This document shows, piece by piece, positions 6,609-7,992 of a stretch of DNA of 7,992 bases (position 1 is the first letter of the stretch; every line of letters starts with the position of its first letter). Source of the DNA: Ignavibacteriota bacterium (GTDB lineage Bacteria > Bacteroidota > Ignavibacteria > Tepidaquicellales > Tepidaquicellaceae). The notes beneath the pieces were generated by a model, which worked only from the letters and a program-made list of their open reading frames with translations, searched no databases and was not told where the DNA came from. A program made the translations under genes and the position numbers. The stretch lies in contig PMIW01000210.1 in NCBI GenBank assembly GCA_003158365.1, forward strand, positions 1 to 7,992, read 5' to 3'.

Positions 6609-6638
6609 CAATGTACAATTTGCAATGTATAATGTATA
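6609..6638. repeat. CAATGTAC-rich repeat, copy 2 (upstream of the propeller gene)
   Basis: This copy contains CAATGTACAATT (6609-6620), then TGCAATGTATAATGTATA. It is the same type and orientation as copy 1 inside the coding region about 160 bases away. It would explain why the reading frame of the propeller gene appears to extend upstream of its real start. Confidence 0.5.
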
Positions 6639-6766
6639 GTTTTTTAAATCCGTATATATAATAAAACATTAAATATTAATTATGATTTTGTTTAGTATTT
6701 ACGATTTAGAATTTATTATTTTTAGAATTCAAATTCTCAATATTCCTTTTCCATTTTCAGACCAAA

Positions 6767-6794
6767 GTGGGGGACTCCCACAATTCCCATACCA
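6767..6794. promoter_or_regulatory. G-rich hairpin and possible secondary MraZ-like boxes
   Basis: GTGGG (6767-6771) and CCCAC (6777-6781) form a 5-base-pair hairpin around GGACT. On the - strand the region reads TGGTA, TGGGA, 4 bases, TGGGA, resembling the TGGGN boxes of the mraZ operator, but the spacing is 5 and 9 bases and not the regular 10. It is a possible auxiliary site about 90-110 bases upstream of the operator, or chance. Confidence 0.25.
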
Positions 6795-6844
6795 TAGTCT
6801 CAAAATAAGTCCCTAAAAAATAATGAAATTGATGAAAAAAAAGG

Positions 6845-6875
6845 TTTGACTTTTAATTTAAAATGATTATTTTTG
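6845..6875 (+). promoter_or_regulatory. mraZ-rsmH operon promoter (Bacteroidetes type)
   Basis: TTTG (6845-6848), exactly 19 bases, and TATTTTTG (6868-6875) match the Bacteroidetes -33/-7 pattern TTTG-N19-TAnnTTTG at every defined base. Transcription would start near 6880-6884, giving a leader of about 70 bases. An overlapping TTGACT (6846-6851) would be a good sigma-70 -35, but its best -10 (GTATAA, 6875-6880) is 23 bases away. Confidence 0.65.
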
Positions 6876-6880
6876 TATAA

Positions 6881-6906
6881 GTGGGAGAAAGTGGGGGAAA
6901 GTGGTA
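6881..6906 (+). promoter_or_regulatory. MraZ operator: three TGGGN-type boxes with 10-base period
   Basis: TGGGA (6882-6886), GAAAG, TGGGG (6892-6896), GAAAG, TGGTA (6902-6906): three boxes separated by identical 5-base spacers. In E. coli, MraZ binds TGGGN repeats with 5-base spacers upstream of mraZ, so the match in motif, spacing and place is close. The third box is degenerate. The boxes sit on the predicted transcription start, fitting autorepression. Confidence 0.85.
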
Positions 6907-6918
6907 AAGCTCCCCAAA

Positions 6919-6930
6919 TTTTGTACAAAA
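6919..6930. repeat. Perfect 12-base palindrome in the mraZ leader
   Basis: TTTTGTACAAAA reads the same on both strands. It lies 13 bases after the last MraZ box and 19 bases before the mraZ ATG, in the predicted leader. It could be a dimer binding site; as an RNA hairpin it would have no room for a loop. In A+T-rich DNA chance is also possible. Confidence 0.35.
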
Positions 6931-6949
6931 ATAAACCAAATTTTAACTA

Positions 6950-7417
6950 ATGTTCCAAGGGCACTCAATATGTAGTCTGGACGCAAAATCACGGCTCGTG
7001 CTACCCTCGAAGTTTCGTAAATATATGAAATCCGAAGCTAACAATAAACTCATTCTTACACGGGGTATGGACGAATGCATTTTGCTTTATCCGCAGGATG
7101 AATGGGATAAAGTAAAATCGGTTTTGCTGAACTACAATGTTTTTAATGCCGAGCAAAGATACTTTATGCGGGAATTCCTTTTCTTCGTGAATGAGTGCGA
7201 GCTCGATTCACAGAACAGGATTCTCCTTCCTGCGCAATTGACTGAATTTGCTCACGTTAAAAAAGAAGTGATTGTCATGGGAATGCTAGATAAAATTGAA
7301 ATCTGGGACCCGGATACGAAAAAATCTTATGATGAAAAACGTTACGGCACATACGAAGATATAGCCCAGAAGGTTTCTGAAACAATTCTAAACAAAAAAT
7401 TTGATATTCAAAATTAA
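6950..7417 (+). CDS. mraZ: Transcriptional regulator MraZ
   Basis: This is a 155-residue protein, near the usual family length of about 140-150. MraZ is a DNA-binding protein that forms ring-like oligomers on nucleoid DNA and regulates the dcw (division and cell wall) cluster it heads. Both SpoVT/AbrB-like half-domains are present: SLDAKSRLVLPSKF with the D-x3-R motif at Asp11/Arg15, and ELDSQNRILLPAQL with Asp86/Arg90. The N-terminal MFQGHSICSLDAKSRLVLP is typical of MraZ starts (family usually MF-x-G), which fixes the ATG even though no Shine-Dalgarno sequence is visible. The first motif has Ser where many homologues have Gly (DAKGR). The gene is preceded by its promoter and TGGGN boxes and followed after 8 bases by rsmH, the conserved order of this cluster. 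Confidence 0.97.
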   Translation: MFQGHSICSLDAKSRLVLPSKFRKYMKSEANNKLILTRGMDECILLYPQDEWDKVKSVLLNYNVFNAEQRYFMREFLFFVNECELDSQNRILLPAQLTEFAHVKKEVIVMGMLDKIEIWDPDTKKSYDEKRYGTYEDIAQKVSETILNKKFDIQN

Positions 7418-7425
7418 AATAATTT

Positions 7426-7992
7426 TTGGGTACTGATTTTCATATCCCCGTTCTTTTAAATAATGCGGTTGAACTATTGATTAACCCGGTAATACAAGAA
7501 CACACTCTGATAGATGGTACAACAGGCGGCGGCGGTTACTCGAAAAGGATTTGCGAAACTTGCAGTTCACTGAAACTTTTAATCTGCTTCGATAAAGATT
7601 TAAATGCACTCACTTACAGCAAACAAAATCTTTCGGCAGTTTCGGACAGGATTAAATTCGTGAATGAAAATTTCGCAAATATAAAAAAAGTCACACAGGA
7701 GCTTGGAATCAACAAAATTTCAGGTCTGATTCTCGACCTCGGACTTTCGAACTACCAGCTGACCGATGAAGAAGGGTTCAGCTACCTTAGAAACACCCCC
7801 CTCGATATGAGGGCTGATAAGAGAAAGAAATTAACTGCGGCAGAAGTTATTAACTCTTATGATAAGGAAAGCTTAAACGGGATTTTCAGGGAATTCGGTG
7901 AAATTGGGAATGAAGAGAGATTATCGAATGCAGTTATCAAATCAAGAAAAAGGAATGAAATTGAGACCACATTTGATTTGAACGAGGTAATC
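7426..7992 (+). CDS. rsmH: 16S rRNA (cytosine-1402-N4)-methyltransferase RsmH, N-terminal part, TTG start
   Basis: 189 codons are present and the gene runs off the window. RsmH (MraW) uses S-adenosylmethionine to methylate N4 of C1402 in the 16S rRNA decoding centre. The sequence shows the N-terminal DFHIPVLLNNAVELL, the SAM-binding loop DGTTGGGGYS (usually GGGGHS), the acidic strand LLICFDKD, and GLILDLGLSNYQL followed by GFSYLRNTPLDMRAD, all in family order. An in-frame TAA at 7420 and the absence of any in-frame ATG before the core (the first is in LDMR) leave TTG at 7426 as the start. It gives exactly the usual short N-terminus before HIPVLL. It lies 8 bases after mraZ and is surely co-transcribed with it under MraZ control. 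ORF searches that accept only ATG starts would miss it. Confidence 0.95.
   Translation, partial: MGTDFHIPVLLNNAVELLINPVIQEHTLIDGTTGGGGYSKRICETCSSLKLLICFDKDLNALTYSKQNLSAVSDRIKFVNENFANIKKVTQELGINKISGLILDLGLSNYQLTDEEGFSYLRNTPLDMRADKRKKLTAAEVINSYDKESLNGIFREFGEIGNEERLSNAVIKSRKRNEIETTFDLNEVI

Larger units (their letters stand above)
6501..6844. other. Non-coding A+T-rich stretch between the divergent propeller gene and mraZ promoter
   Basis: I see no convincing gene here. Besides the CAATGTAC-rich repeat (6609-6638) and the G-rich cluster (6767-6794), it holds a palindrome AGAATTCAAATTCT (6724-6737) and long A+T runs. A promoter for the propeller gene at 6500 is expected in this stretch, but no TAnnTTTG-type match with a correctly spaced TTTG is visible on the - strand. 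Confidence 0.6.

Noticed and set aside
6501..6611. Extended N-terminus of the propeller gene from the ATG at 6611
   Set aside because: It would put 37 residues before a good signal peptide that starts at the ATG at 6500, and it begins inside the CAATGTAC repeat.

Overview
The window looks like chromosome from an A+T-rich bacterium of the Bacteroidota/FCB assemblage, most likely Ignavibacteriota (Ignavibacteria) or a close relative. The clues are two secreted beta-propeller proteins with type IX secretion system (T9SS) C-terminal sorting domains carrying the 'QNYPNPFNP-T-I-Y' signature, two DUF3667-type zinc-ribbon membrane proteins, a promoter that fits the Bacteroidetes-type TTTG/TAnnTTTG pattern, and weak or absent Shine-Dalgarno sequences at most starts. 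The lineage is inferred from protein style; no marker was placed on a tree.

Layout. (1) 1-1287, + strand: the 3' end of rpoC, closed by a strong G+C-rich hairpin terminator that also serves the gene converging on it. (2) 1333-6500, - strand: four genes read right to left in the order propeller/T9SS protein (6500-5268), DUF3667 (5245-4508), propeller/T9SS protein (4434-2290), DUF3667 (2070-1333). The alternating A-B-A'-B' order and the clear paralogy of the two DUF3667 proteins suggest an old duplication of a two-gene unit, later diverged. (3) 6501-6949: a non-coding region of about 450 bases with short repeats, a promoter and an MraZ operator. (4) 6950-7992, + strand: mraZ and the 5' part of rsmH (mraW), the start of the division and cell-wall (dcw) cluster. 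rsmH starts at TTG, 8 bases after mraZ.

How the parts work together. Two core modules (transcription on the left, division/cell wall on the right) flank an accessory stretch of envelope and secreted proteins. The propeller proteins have signal peptides and T9SS sorting domains, so they are expected to be exported by Sec and then secreted or anchored at the cell surface. The DUF3667 proteins should sit in the inner membrane, with an N-terminal zinc ribbon probably facing the cytoplasm; their function is unknown. MraZ probably represses its own operon by binding three 10-base-spaced repeats that overlap the transcription start.

Main points for a second look: an in-frame TGA removes the last strand of the sorting domain of the 714-residue propeller protein, and the missing 12 residues are still readable right after it; a short G+C palindrome inserted in frame into the other sorting domain has nearly the same stem as the rpoC terminator; and a CAATGTAC-rich repeat has become part of a signal peptide. 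I saw no tRNA, rRNA, CRISPR array, transposase or phage gene, and no clearly new multi-gene system.
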